Assembly (NCBI RefSeq): GCF_002236105.1
Contig: NZ_NIWU01000003.1
Location: 64,501 to 128,500 of the forward strand
Length of the DNA stretch: 64,000 bases
Direction of reading: 5' to 3'
Source: Pseudomonas umsongensis
Lineage (GTDB): Bacteria; Pseudomonadota; Gammaproteobacteria; Pseudomonadales; Pseudomonadaceae
In this document: in pieces, positions 17,009 to 25,363 of the stretch
Numbering within the stretch: position 1 is the stretch's first letter
Layout: the number at the start of each line of letters is the position of its first letter
Notes under the pieces: model-generated
The model's database searches: none
What the model was told of the DNA's origin: nothing
The model's input: only the letters and a program-made list of their open reading frames with translations
Translations under genes and position numbers: made by a program

Positions 17009-17335
17009 TCAGAAAATAGACAGGTCGAGCGGGCGAATCGCGCCCATCCAGATCGCGTGCTCGCTGTGATCCAGCAGATCGTTGCCGGTGTCGGGGTGCA
17101 GGAACACCACCAATCCCTTGCGGTTGAGTGCCAACCACGGCAATACCTCACCGATGAGCTCAGGGCCGAACGCCAGTTGGCAGCTCCAATCCGGGTGCGG
17201 GCCGACGGGGCGTTCGTGCACCCGGCCCATTTTCAGCGGGAACAATTGTGCCGCTTGCTCACACAGGGCTCGCGCCTGGTCGATGGTGCTGGCATCGAAA
17301 TAGACATGGGCGTGGTAACCCTTGATCTGTTGCAT
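17009..17335 (-). CDS. DOPA 4,5-dioxygenase family protein
   Basis: A 108-residue protein of the DOPA 4,5-dioxygenase-like family (PF08883). It starts MQQIKGYHAHVYFD with the conserved H8/H10, followed by HERPVGPHP, LNRKGLVVFLHPDTGND and DHSEHAIWMG. Characterised eukaryotic relatives open aromatic rings of catechols such as DOPA; the bacterial substrate is unknown. I chose the ATG at 17335 because a perfect GGAGGGATTCAG precedes it; the frame is open 11 codons further. It is a single leftward gene, convergent with GFA. Confidence 0.87.
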   Translation of the reverse strand: MQQIKGYHAHVYFDASTIDQARALCEQAAQLFPLKMGRVHERPVGPHPDWSCQLAFGPELIGEVLPWLALNRKGLVVFLHPDTGNDLLDHSEHAIWMGAIRPLDLSIF

Positions 17336-17420
17336 CTGAATCCCTCCAAAACCGAGTCGAACCCTCACCGTTTCCTAAAGGTCAAATGCCATACAGGAAA
17401 GAGAACAAGGGAGTTCAGCC

Positions 17421-18083
17421 ATGAAAAATGCCGAAACCCCGGTGGTGAAAGTGGTGCTTTATGGTGCCATGAGTAGCTTGGGCAGTGCGCTGATGGCTGA
17501 AATGTTGCGGCGCCAACATGAAGTGATCGCCATTCTCGATGACTTGACGGCGCTGGCGCCGCGCCCGGGTTTGCGTACCAAGGCCGGCGACCTGTTCGAC
17601 GCACAACGGGTCAAGCAAAGCGTGGCCGGCAGTTCGGCGGTCATCTGTTTATTAGACGCACCGGGGTTGCCATTCAATAGTGAACACGTGGAAAAAAACA
17701 TTGTGCCCGGCCCGGTCGAGCAGGTGCTGGCGGTGGATGCATTGCTTGATGGCATGCAGGCAGCAGGCATTACCCGATTGTTTCTAGTGGGGGATTTCGA
17801 GGTGCTGGACGATCCGGAGTTCGAGGACGGGTTGCAACGCCACGCCGCCGAAGAAATCCGCGAAGCGCTACAAAGCAGCCCCTTGCACTGGACGATGGTA
17901 AACGCCCCGCGCGGGGTGCCGGGGCTGACCATCGAGCACTTCAGTCAAATCGGCGGCAACCTTGAGCCGGGACTGGCCGAGCCGCTCGCACGTTTGGCCC
18001 GCACGGCAGTGGGGATCGCTGATGAGTTGCATCTGAACCTGCATATTGGCGAGCACGTTAATTTTGTTGCCACCGATAGCTAG
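17421..18083 (+). CDS. NAD(P)-binding Rossmann-fold protein, atypical SDR/NmrA-like
   Basis: A 220-residue protein resembling atypical short-chain dehydrogenases of the NAD(P)H-binding (YwnB/NmrA-like) type. The nucleotide loop is degenerate (VLYGAMSSLGSALMAEMLRR, only part of G-x-x-G-x-x-G). Later segments fit the family: GDLFDAQRVKQSVAGSSAVI, GITRLFLVGDFEVLDDPEF and LHWTMVNAPRG. The substrate and reaction are unknown. Its stop overlaps the stop of the convergent LysR gene on the shared bases CTAG. A ribosome site is weak (GGGAG at 17410). Confidence 0.75.
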   Translation: MKNAETPVVKVVLYGAMSSLGSALMAEMLRRQHEVIAILDDLTALAPRPGLRTKAGDLFDAQRVKQSVAGSSAVICLLDAPGLPFNSEHVEKNIVPGPVEQVLAVDALLDGMQAAGITRLFLVGDFEVLDDPEFEDGLQRHAAEEIREALQSSPLHWTMVNAPRGVPGLTIEHFSQIGGNLEPGLAEPLARLARTAVGIADELHLNLHIGEHVNFVATDS

Positions 18084-19030
18084 ATCGCAATTGAGGGCAG
18101 TGCCATCCCGTTCAACGATTGCGCACTGCTGGCCTGCTCGGCCATCAACCAATCGACAAACTGCTGGATCAAGGCGCCACGCCGTTTGCGTTGTGGTAAC
18201 ACGACGTAATAACCCAGCCTGGAGATCACCGTTTCGGCAATCGGTCGACACAACAAACCTTGTGCCAACAAGTTATCCACAAGGTGCCGCCAGCCAATCG
18301 CCACGCCCTGGCCGCCAATGGCGGCTTGAATCAACAAGGTGTAATTATCGAAACGCAATTGGCCGGGCGCCGGGGGCGAAGTGATGCCCAACTCGCGAAA
18401 GACACCGCTCCAGTCAAACCAGTGGCTGCTGTTTTCGCCACGCAGGTGCAGAAGTGGAAACTCCAACAATGATCGAGCGGGTAGGGGCAGGGTGCGATCA
18501 TTGAGTACTTGCGGGCTGCACACCGGGAACACTTCCTCGCTGAATAGCCAATGACTCTCTCCCTGTTTGAAGCGGCCATCGCCGAACAGCACTGCTACAT
18601 CGATATCGCTGCGCAACATGTTATGGCTACGTTCACTGGTCACCAGACTGACGTCGACCTGTGGGTTGGCCGCGTGAAAACGGTGCAATCGAGGCATCAG
18701 CCAATAGGCGGCAAAGGCAAAATCGGTGGCGACTTGTAGCACTTCATGCTGATGCTGGGCGCTGATCGCGCTCAATCCTGCATCGATATTCTGCAAACCC
18801 AGCTGAACTTGCTCGAAAAGGATAGCACCCGACTCAGTCAGTTCAATGCCGCGATAGATGCGGTCGAACAGTCGAGCCCCCAACTGCTCCTCCAGTCGCT
18901 TGATTTGCTGGCTGACCGCCGGCTGCGTGGTTCCCAGCTCGACCGCCGCCGCCGTAAAGCTGCGTTGACGGGCCGCTGATTCGAAAGCGCGGAGCAAATC
19001 CAGAGAAAGGTCACCAAGCGCGTCATACAT
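18080..19030 (-). CDS. LysR-type regulator, choline-sulfate utilisation type
   Basis: A 316-residue LysR regulator. The N-terminal winged helix-turn-helix is at about 9-68 (FTAAAVELGTTQPAVSQQIK), followed by a periplasmic-binding-protein-like effector domain. It is divergent from betC with 114 bases between, the usual arrangement for the activator of choline-O-sulfate utilisation. By that context its inducer is probably choline sulfate or choline. A perfect DnaA box lies inside the gene at 18273. Confidence 0.87.
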   Translation of the reverse strand: MYDALGDLSLDLLRAFESAARQRSFTAAAVELGTTQPAVSQQIKRLEEQLGARLFDRIYRGIELTESGAILFEQVQLGLQNIDAGLSAISAQHQHEVLQVATDFAFAAYWLMPRLHRFHAANPQVDVSLVTSERSHNMLRSDIDVAVLFGDGRFKQGESHWLFSEEVFPVCSPQVLNDRTLPLPARSLLEFPLLHLRGENSSHWFDWSGVFRELGITSPPAPGQLRFDNYTLLIQAAIGGQGVAIGWRHLVDNLLAQGLLCRPIAETVISRLGYYVVLPQRKRRGALIQQFVDWLMAEQASSAQSLNGMALPSIAI

Positions 19031-19144
19031 AAGCTGTGCTTATCCTAGTCATTGCCGCCCGTGGGCTTTACCGCAAAGTGTGTAGGTTACATCCTCGACC
19101 CCAGCACTCTCGCATAAACATTCACTATGGAATGCCGCGATCAC

Positions 19145-20659
19145 ATGAAGCGCAAGAACATTCTTTTCATCATGGCCGATCAAATGGCCGCGCCAATGTT
19201 GCCGTTCTACGGTCCTTCGCCTATCAAATTGCCTAATCTGAGCCGCCTCGCCGCCGAGGGCGTGGTATTCGACAGCGCTTATTGCAACAGCCCGCTGTGC
19301 GCACCTTCGCGCTTTACCCTGGTCAGCGGCCAGCTGCCGAGCAAGATCGGGGCTTATGACAACGCGGCGGATTTCCCGGCCGATGTGCCGACTTATGCCC
19401 ATTACCTGCGGCGCCTCGGCTATCGCACTGCGCTGTCAGGCAAAATGCATTTCTGTGGTCCGGACCAATTGCACGGCTATGAAGAACGCCTGACCAGCGA
19501 TATCTACCCGGCCGACTACGGCTGGGCCGTGAACTGGGACGAACCGGACGTGCGTCCGACCTGGTACCACAACATGTCGTCGGTTCTCCAGGCAGGCCCT
19601 TGCGTGCGCACCAACCAACTGGATTTCGATGAAGAGGTAGTGTTCAAGGCCCAGCAGTACCTGTTCGACCACATTCGCGAGGATGGCGAGCAGCCGTTTT
19701 GCCTGACGGTTTCGATGACTCACCCCCACGACCCGTACACGATTCCCAAGGCTTTCTGGGACCTGTACGACGACGCCGAAATTCCTTTGCCGGAAACACC
19801 GGATCAACACCAACTCGATCCGCATGCCCAGCGATTGCTCAAGGTTTATGACCTGTGGGACAAACCATTGCCTGTGGATAAAATCCGCGACGCTCGCCGC
19901 GCCTACTTCGGTGCTTGCAGCTATATCGACAGCAACGTCGGCAAACTCCTGCAAACCCTCGAGGATACTGGGCTAATCGATGACACCATCATCGTATTCT
20001 CCGGCGACCACGGTGACATGCTGGGCGAACGGGGCCTCTGGTACAAAATGCACTGGTATGAAATGGCCGCTCGTGTCCCCCTGTTGATAAGTGCTCCAAG
20101 GCAATTCGGCGCCGGCCGGGTCAGTGCATCGGTATCCACCGCCGACCTGTTGCCGACCTTTGTAGAACTGGCCGGCGGCACTCTGGAACCGGGCTTGCCG
20201 CTCGATGGCCGTTCGCTGGTTCCGCATTTGCAAGGGCAGGGCGGGCACGATGAAGTGTTCGGCGAATACATGGCCGAAGGCACCATCAGTCCATTGATGA
20301 TGATTCGTCGTGGCGCTTACAAATTCATCTACAGTGAAGATGACCCTTGCCTGCTCTTCGATGTAGGCAATGACCCGCTAGAACTGGAAGAACTCAGCAA
20401 ATCGCCGCAACATCGTCAACTTTTCGACGAATTTCTCGCCGAAGCTCGCGCCAAATGGGACATTCCAGCTATCCATCAACAGGTGCTCGCGAGCCAGCGG
20501 CGCCGGCGTTTCGTCGCCGATGCCCTGACCATCGGCAAGCTGAAGAGCTGGGATCACCAGCCACTGGTGGATGCCAGTCAGCAATACATGCGCAATCACA
20601 TCGACCTCGACGATCTGGAGCGCAAAGCACGTTATCCACAACCCTGCCAAAACCAATAA
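19145..20659 (+). CDS. betC: Choline-sulfatase
   Basis: A type I sulfatase of 504 residues that hydrolyses choline-O-sulfate to choline and sulfate in the cytoplasm. The N-terminal metal-binding DQ is in FIMADQM. The formylglycine motif is C52-A-P-S-R within CNSPLCAPSRFTLVSGQLPS. A second metal site is FSGDHGDMLGERGLWYKMHW. The C-terminal extension is typical of the BetC subfamily and forms oligomer contacts. I chose the ATG at 19145, giving the normal start MKRKNILFIMAD; an ATG six codons earlier has no better ribosome site. It is divergent from its LysR regulator, and choX follows after 16 bases. Two perfect DnaA boxes lie inside. Confidence 0.96.
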   Translation: MKRKNILFIMADQMAAPMLPFYGPSPIKLPNLSRLAAEGVVFDSAYCNSPLCAPSRFTLVSGQLPSKIGAYDNAADFPADVPTYAHYLRRLGYRTALSGKMHFCGPDQLHGYEERLTSDIYPADYGWAVNWDEPDVRPTWYHNMSSVLQAGPCVRTNQLDFDEEVVFKAQQYLFDHIREDGEQPFCLTVSMTHPHDPYTIPKAFWDLYDDAEIPLPETPDQHQLDPHAQRLLKVYDLWDKPLPVDKIRDARRAYFGACSYIDSNVGKLLQTLEDTGLIDDTIIVFSGDHGDMLGERGLWYKMHWYEMAARVPLLISAPRQFGAGRVSASVSTADLLPTFVELAGGTLEPGLPLDGRSLVPHLQGQGGHDEVFGEYMAEGTISPLMMIRRGAYKFIYSEDDPCLLFDVGNDPLELEELSKSPQHRQLFDEFLAEARAKWDIPAIHQQVLASQRRRRFVADALTIGKLKSWDHQPLVDASQQYMRNHIDLDDLERKARYPQPCQNQ

Positions 20660-20675
20660 TGTTAAGGGGAAGTCC

Positions 20676-21596
20676 ATGCATAAGTTATCCACAGTACTGA
20701 CGGTCGGACTTCTGGCCCTGGGCAGTGCATCGGTGTATGCCGATCAAAGTTGCGAGACGGTGAAAATGGCCGACCCTGGCTGGAGCGATATCGCCGCAAC
20801 CAACGCCATTACCGGGTTTCTGCTGGACGGCATGGGCTACAAGGCCAAGGTCGACACCCTCGCGGTGCCGATTACCTTTGGCGGGCTCAAGGATGGCCAG
20901 GTGGATGTTTTCCTCGGCAACTGGATGCCGGCGCAGCAGGGTTTCTACGACAAGTTCATCGCCACCGGGGACGTCACGCAACTGGCGAAGAACCTCGACG
21001 GCACCGAGTTCACCCTCGCTGTCCCGGATTACGTCTGGGATGCGGGTGTGCATAACTTTGCCGACCTGAACAAATACGCCGACAAGTTCGACCACAAGAT
21101 CTATGGCATCGGGTCTGGTGCACCGGCAAACATTTCGCTGCAAGAGATCATCAAGAAAAATGATTTCGACATGGGTCAATGGAAACTGATCGAATCCAGC
21201 GAGCAGGCCATGCTTGCGGAAGTGTCCCGCGCGGTGAAGAAACAGAAGTTCGTGACCTTCCTCGGCTGGACACCGCACCCGATGAACGTGCAGCTGAAAA
21301 TGCATTACCTGAAGGGTGGCGAGAAATACTTCGGCGACACCGGCAGCGTCCACACCCTGACCCGCAAAGGTTATGCACAGGCCTGCCCGAACGTCGGCAA
21401 GCTGCTCACCAACCTGAGCTTCACCCAAGAGATGGAGAACAGCATCATGGCCGAGGTGGTGAACAAGAAAGTCAGCAATGCCGATGCGGCCAAGGCGTGG
21501 ATCAAGGCCAACCCGGCAGTGCTGGACAAGTGGCTCGATGGCGTGAAGACCGTGGATGGCAAGGATGCGTTACCGGCAGTGAAAGCCAAGCTCTAA
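20676..21596 (+). CDS. choX: Choline ABC transporter periplasmic binding protein
   Basis: A 306-residue secreted solute-binding protein with signal peptide MHKLSTVLTVGLLALGSASVYA. It belongs to the ProX/OpuAC type II class for quaternary amines. Aromatic residues suited to a cation box are visible (MADPGWSD, FLGNWMPAQQ, GWTPHPMNVQ). It matches choline-binding ChoX proteins. No permease or ATPase is adjacent, so it must share a core transporter elsewhere or work with the SulP protein downstream. AAGGGGAA precedes the ATG. A perfect DnaA box (20685-20693) lies within codons 4-6. Confidence 0.88.
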   Translation: MHKLSTVLTVGLLALGSASVYADQSCETVKMADPGWSDIAATNAITGFLLDGMGYKAKVDTLAVPITFGGLKDGQVDVFLGNWMPAQQGFYDKFIATGDVTQLAKNLDGTEFTLAVPDYVWDAGVHNFADLNKYADKFDHKIYGIGSGAPANISLQEIIKKNDFDMGQWKLIESSEQAMLAEVSRAVKKQKFVTFLGWTPHPMNVQLKMHYLKGGEKYFGDTGSVHTLTRKGYAQACPNVGKLLTNLSFTQEMENSIMAEVVNKKVSNADAAKAWIKANPAVLDKWLDGVKTVDGKDALPAVKAKL

Positions 21597-21606
21597 CTCC
21601 CGCCAC

Positions 21607-21720
21607 TGATCGTTCCCACGCTCTGCGTGGGAATGCATCCCGTGACGCTCCGCGTCGCACTCCAAGGGCAAACGCGGAGCGTCCATGGCGGCATTCCCAC
21701 GCAGAGCATGGGAACGATCA
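21607..21720. repeat. Palindromic repeat pair, GTTCCCACGCTCTGCGTGGGAA type
   Basis: Inverted copies TGATCGTTCCCACGCTCTGC and GCAGAGCATGGGAACGATCA bound a 114-base unit whose centre also contains a further inverted pair (GACGCTCCGCGT / ACGCGGAGCGTC). It is a second repeat family, distinct from the GAGCGAGCCTGCTCGCGA type; another copy is at 33697. It separates choX from the SulP gene. Confidence 0.88.
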
Positions 21721-21761
21721 GCGTCTGTTAACCTTGTGCAAAACCCAATCCGAGAGGACCC

Positions 21762-23330
21762 ATGGCCCTTCCCAGCCGCCATTCACTCTTCCCATTCCTC
21801 ACATGGTTACCCAGGCAAACCCGCGCCAGCGTCGGTCGTGACCTGATCGTCGGCCTCAGTGGCGCGATTCTCGCGTTGCCGCAATCCATCGCCTACGCAC
21901 TGATTGCCGGCCTCCCACCGGAATACGGCTTGTATGCGGCGATCATCCCGGTGTTGATCGCTTGTCTGTGGGGCTCGTCGTGGCATTTGATCTGCGGTCC
22001 GACGGCGGCCATTTCCATCGTCCTGTACGCCAGCGTCAGTCCCCTGGCCATTCCTGCGACGCAGGACTACGTCACCGTGATCCTGTTGCTGACCCTTCTG
22101 GCAGGGATTTTCCAGTGGCTGCTGGGGTTGCTGCGCTTTGGTGCGCTGGTCAATTTCGTCTCTCATTCGGTGGTGCTTGGCTTTACCCTCGGCGCGGCGG
22201 TGGTCATTGCCGTTGGCCAGTTGCCCAACTTGCTGGGGCTGGAGCTGCCCAGCCAGGCCACCGCACTGGACAGTTTCATCACACTGACCACACACCTGGG
22301 TGAAGTGGATAAACCTTCGCTCATTCTCGGATTGGCCACCGTGGCGGTCGGGCTGATCCTCAAGCTGTGCTTGCCGCGCTGGCCGACGCTGTTGATTACC
22401 CTGGTGCTGGCTGCCGTGATGGTCTGGCTTTGGCCCTCCATGTTCGGTCACGTAAAACTGGTGAGCGCCTTCACCGGTAAGCTACCGCCTTTTAGCCCAT
22501 TGCCGTTGGACCTCGACCTGATCCTGCGCCTGCTGCCCAGTGCCGTGGCGGTCGGAATGCTCGGGCTGGTCACCAGCCTGTCGATTGCCCGTTCGCTGTC
22601 GGCGCGCTCGCAACAGTTGCTCGACGCCAATCAGGAAGTCCGCGCCCAAGGCTTGTCCAATATTGTCGGCGCGTTTTTTTCCGGATCGCTGTCGGCCGGC
22701 TCCTTCACCCGTTCAGGCCTGAGCTACGAAGCGGGGGCCTGTTCGCCGTTGGCGGGAGTCTTTTCGGCTTTGTGGGTAGCGTTGTTCGCCGTCTTCGGTG
22801 CCAGTCTGATCGCACACATTCCCATCCCGGCCATGGCCGGCAGTATTTTGCTGATCGCCTGGGGCCTGGTGGACCATCGTGGCATTCGTGCGTTGCTACG
22901 GGTCAGCCGCGCCGAGTTCGTGGTCATGGGCCTGACCTGTGTCGCCACGCTGCTGCTGGAACTGCAGACAGCGATCTATGCCGGGGTGCTGGCATCGCTG
23001 TTCTTTTACCTCAAGCGCACCTCGCAACCACGGGTGCAGCATTTGCGTGACGGCGATGAAGACATTCTGCGGGTCGGCGGCTCGATCTTCTTCGGCGCCA
23101 GCCACTACCTGCAAGTTCGCCTGCAACGAATGCAGGGTGCACGCGTGGTGATCGAGGCGCAGCAGATCAACTTCATCGACTATTCAGGGGTTGAGATGCT
23201 GCATCAGGAAGCACGGCGGTTACTGCGCCAGGACCGCAGCCTGACCCTGCGCCGGGCTCGGCCGCAGGTGGTGGATGAATTGAGGAAGCTGGAAGGGGCA
23301 GAGAAATGCCCGATCCGGTTTGAAGACTGA
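21762..23330 (+). CDS. SulP family anion transporter with STAS domain
   Basis: A 522-residue inner-membrane protein. Membrane helices span about 28-420 with SulP signatures (AILALPQSIAYALIAGLPPE, GLYAAIIPVLIACLWGSS, FFSGSLSAGSFTRSGLSYEA). A C-terminal STAS domain lies at about 440-520 (VVIEAQQINFIDYSGVEMLH). The family carries sulfate and other anions. Its position downstream of betC and choX suggests it handles the sulfate released from choline-O-sulfate, or imports the ester itself; this is inference. A palindrome pair between choX and this gene may partly separate their expression. Confidence 0.9.
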   Translation: MALPSRHSLFPFLTWLPRQTRASVGRDLIVGLSGAILALPQSIAYALIAGLPPEYGLYAAIIPVLIACLWGSSWHLICGPTAAISIVLYASVSPLAIPATQDYVTVILLLTLLAGIFQWLLGLLRFGALVNFVSHSVVLGFTLGAAVVIAVGQLPNLLGLELPSQATALDSFITLTTHLGEVDKPSLILGLATVAVGLILKLCLPRWPTLLITLVLAAVMVWLWPSMFGHVKLVSAFTGKLPPFSPLPLDLDLILRLLPSAVAVGMLGLVTSLSIARSLSARSQQLLDANQEVRAQGLSNIVGAFFSGSLSAGSFTRSGLSYEAGACSPLAGVFSALWVALFAVFGASLIAHIPIPAMAGSILLIAWGLVDHRGIRALLRVSRAEFVVMGLTCVATLLLELQTAIYAGVLASLFFYLKRTSQPRVQHLRDGDEDILRVGGSIFFGASHYLQVRLQRMQGARVVIEAQQINFIDYSGVEMLHQEARRLLRQDRSLTLRRARPQVVDELRKLEGAEKCPIRFED

Positions 23331-23344
23331 AACAACCTAATACG

Positions 23345-23446
23345 TGTAGGAGCGAGCCTGCTCGCGATGGACGTCAACGATAACGCGTGCATTCAGGATG
23401 CATGCGTTGTCCTTGGGTTCTTCGCGAGCAGGCTCGCTCCTACAGG
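23345..23446. repeat. REP palindrome pair (REPIN)
   Basis: Inverted copies TGTAGGAGCGAGCCTGCTCG and CGAGCAGGCTCGCTCCTACA, with about 50 bases between them that share words (ACGTCAACGATAACGCG) with the unit at 5842. It lies between the convergent SulP and aroE genes. Confidence 0.9.
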
Positions 23447-23451
23447 GGGGC

Positions 23452-24273
23452 TTACGCAGCCAGTTGCCGACGAAGTTCGGCCAGCACCGGCGCCGTATCC
23501 GGACGCACGCCGCGCCACAGGAAGAAGGCTTCCGCCGCCTGCTCGGCCAACATCCCCAGCCCATCCATCGACACCGCCGCGCCATGCTCGCTGGCCCAAC
23601 GGCAAAACGAGGTCGGCTCCTTGCCGTACATCATGTCGTAGCACACCGTCTTGCCCGGTTCGATCAGGCTGGTGGCAATCGGCGGAACATCGCCCGACAG
23701 ACTCGCGGACGTCGCATTGATGATCAGGTCTACCGACTCTTGAAGCCAGTCATAACCACTGGCCGATACCGGGCCCAGATCGCAGAACAGTTCGGCCAGC
23801 AACTCGGCCTTGTCCACCGTACGGTTGGCGATGACCACCGACGCCGGCTGCTCAGCCAACAACGGCTCCAGCGCACCGCGCACTGCGCCGCCGGCACCGA
23901 GCAGCAGGATGCGCTTGCCCTTGAGGCTGAACCCGGCATTGACCGTCAGGTCCCGTACCAGGCCAGCACCGTCGGTGTTATCGCCCAGCAAACTGCCATC
24001 TTCCAGCTTGCTCAGTGTGTTTACCGCGCCGGCCCGCTGTGCCCGCGCCGTGAGTTTGTCGGCCAGGCGATAAGCCTCTTCCTTGAACGGTACTGTCACA
24101 TTCGCGCCACGGCCTTCGAAGAAAAACGCCCGGGCACAGCTCGAAAAATCATCGAGGGGCGCCAGTGAAGTGCTGTAGTCGAGTTTCTGCCCGGTCTGCT
24201 CGGCGAACAGACGATGAATCAACGGCGATTTGCTATGGCCAATCGGGTTACCGAATACGACGTAACGGTCCAT
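23452..24273 (-). CDS. aroE: Shikimate dehydrogenase
   Basis: 273 residues, the normal AroE length. It reduces 3-dehydroshikimate with NADPH in aromatic amino acid synthesis. Seen: the substrate site NPIGHSKSPLIHRLFA near the N-terminus, GANVTVPFKEEAY with the catalytic Lys, NTDGAGLVRDL, the NADP loop LLGAGGAVRGAL, and the motif NATSASLSGD. It is followed on the same strand by nothing but a REP pair, and hemF lies 13 bases upstream, so hemF-aroE is probably an operon. Confidence 0.97.
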   Translation of the reverse strand: MDRYVVFGNPIGHSKSPLIHRLFAEQTGQKLDYSTSLAPLDDFSSCARAFFFEGRGANVTVPFKEEAYRLADKLTARAQRAGAVNTLSKLEDGSLLGDNTDGAGLVRDLTVNAGFSLKGKRILLLGAGGAVRGALEPLLAEQPASVVIANRTVDKAELLAELFCDLGPVSASGYDWLQESVDLIINATSASLSGDVPPIATSLIEPGKTVCYDMMYGKEPTSFCRWASEHGAAVSMDGLGMLAEQAAEAFFLWRGVRPDTAPVLAELRRQLAA

Positions 24274-24286
24274 CTGGATTCCTCGT

Positions 24287-25201
24287 TCAGGCCTTGGCCA
24301 ACCAATCGCGATCTTGCAGGAAATACTCAGTCAGGCGTGCTTCTTCGCTGCCAGGCTCGGCTTTCCAGTCGTAACCCCAGCGGACTTGCGGCGGCAGCGA
24401 CATGAGAATCGACTCGGTGCGACCGCCCGATTGCAGCCCGAACAAGGTGCCACGGTCGTAGACCAGGTTGAATTCGACGTAACGCCCACGACGGTACTCC
24501 TGGAACTCCCGCTGCTTGGCGGTATAGGCGTCGTTTTTGCGGCGCTGCACGATTGGCAGGTACGCCTCGATGTAGGCGTCACCGATAGCACGCATGAACG
24601 CGAAGCTGGTGTCGAAATCCCACTCATTCAGGTCATCGAAAAACAAGCCGCCGATTCCCCGCGGTTCGTGGCGATGCTTGATGTAGAAGTAGCTGTCGCA
24701 CCAGGCCTTGTAACGCGGGTAGACGTCCGCACCGAACGGCGCACAGGCCTGTTCGGCGACGCGGTGCCAGTGCACGCAATCTTCTTCATTCCCGTAGTAC
24801 GGTGTCAGGTCGAAGCCGCCGCCAAACCACCAGACCGGCTCTTCACCTTCTTTTTCGGCGATGAAAAACCGCACGTTGGCGTGGGAAGTCGGTACATGCG
24901 GGTTGTGCGGGTGGATCACCAGCGACACACCCAGGGCCTCGAAACCGCGTCCGGCCAGTTCCGGCCGGTGGGCACTGGCCGACGGTGGTAAACCGGTGCC
25001 GAAGACGTGGGAAAAGTTGACGCCGCCCTTTTCAATGACCGCGCCATTTTCGACCACTCGGGTGCGTCCGCCACCGCCGGCAGGCCGGGTCCAGGCGTCT
25101 TCGACGAAGCGCGTGCCGCCGTCTTCGGCCTCCAGGGCAGCGCAAATACGGTCTTGCAGATCGAGCAGGTAGGCTTTTACGGCCTCGGTGCGGGTAGTCA
25201 T
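24287..25201 (-). CDS. hemF: Oxygen-dependent coproporphyrinogen III oxidase
   Basis: 304 residues; converts coproporphyrinogen III to protoporphyrinogen IX in haem synthesis using O2. The family blocks are clear: GGGFDLTPYYGNEEDCVHWH, HRHEPRGIGGLFFDDLNEWD, EFQEYRRGRYVEFNLVYDRG and FGLQSGGRTESILMSLPPQV. The start ATG gives the normal N-terminus. It is the first gene of a likely hemF-aroE operon and is divergent from qor. Confidence 0.97.
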   Translation of the reverse strand: MTTRTEAVKAYLLDLQDRICAALEAEDGGTRFVEDAWTRPAGGGGRTRVVENGAVIEKGGVNFSHVFGTGLPPSASAHRPELAGRGFEALGVSLVIHPHNPHVPTSHANVRFFIAEKEGEEPVWWFGGGFDLTPYYGNEEDCVHWHRVAEQACAPFGADVYPRYKAWCDSYFYIKHRHEPRGIGGLFFDDLNEWDFDTSFAFMRAIGDAYIEAYLPIVQRRKNDAYTAKQREFQEYRRGRYVEFNLVYDRGTLFGLQSGGRTESILMSLPPQVRWGYDWKAEPGSEEARLTEYFLQDRDWLAKA

Positions 25202-25363
25202 GGCATCACCTTGGATCGGGCAAAGCTACGCGGCGCTCCACAGGAGCCAGCCTGCGCAAATGGGCGCGTAGCATACCACCGCCGAAGCGCTCGTCGCAGT
25301 TGACGCAGATCACGCTTCGCAGTCCCATAGGGCGCTTGGTAAAACAATCTCAGGAGAGTGCAG

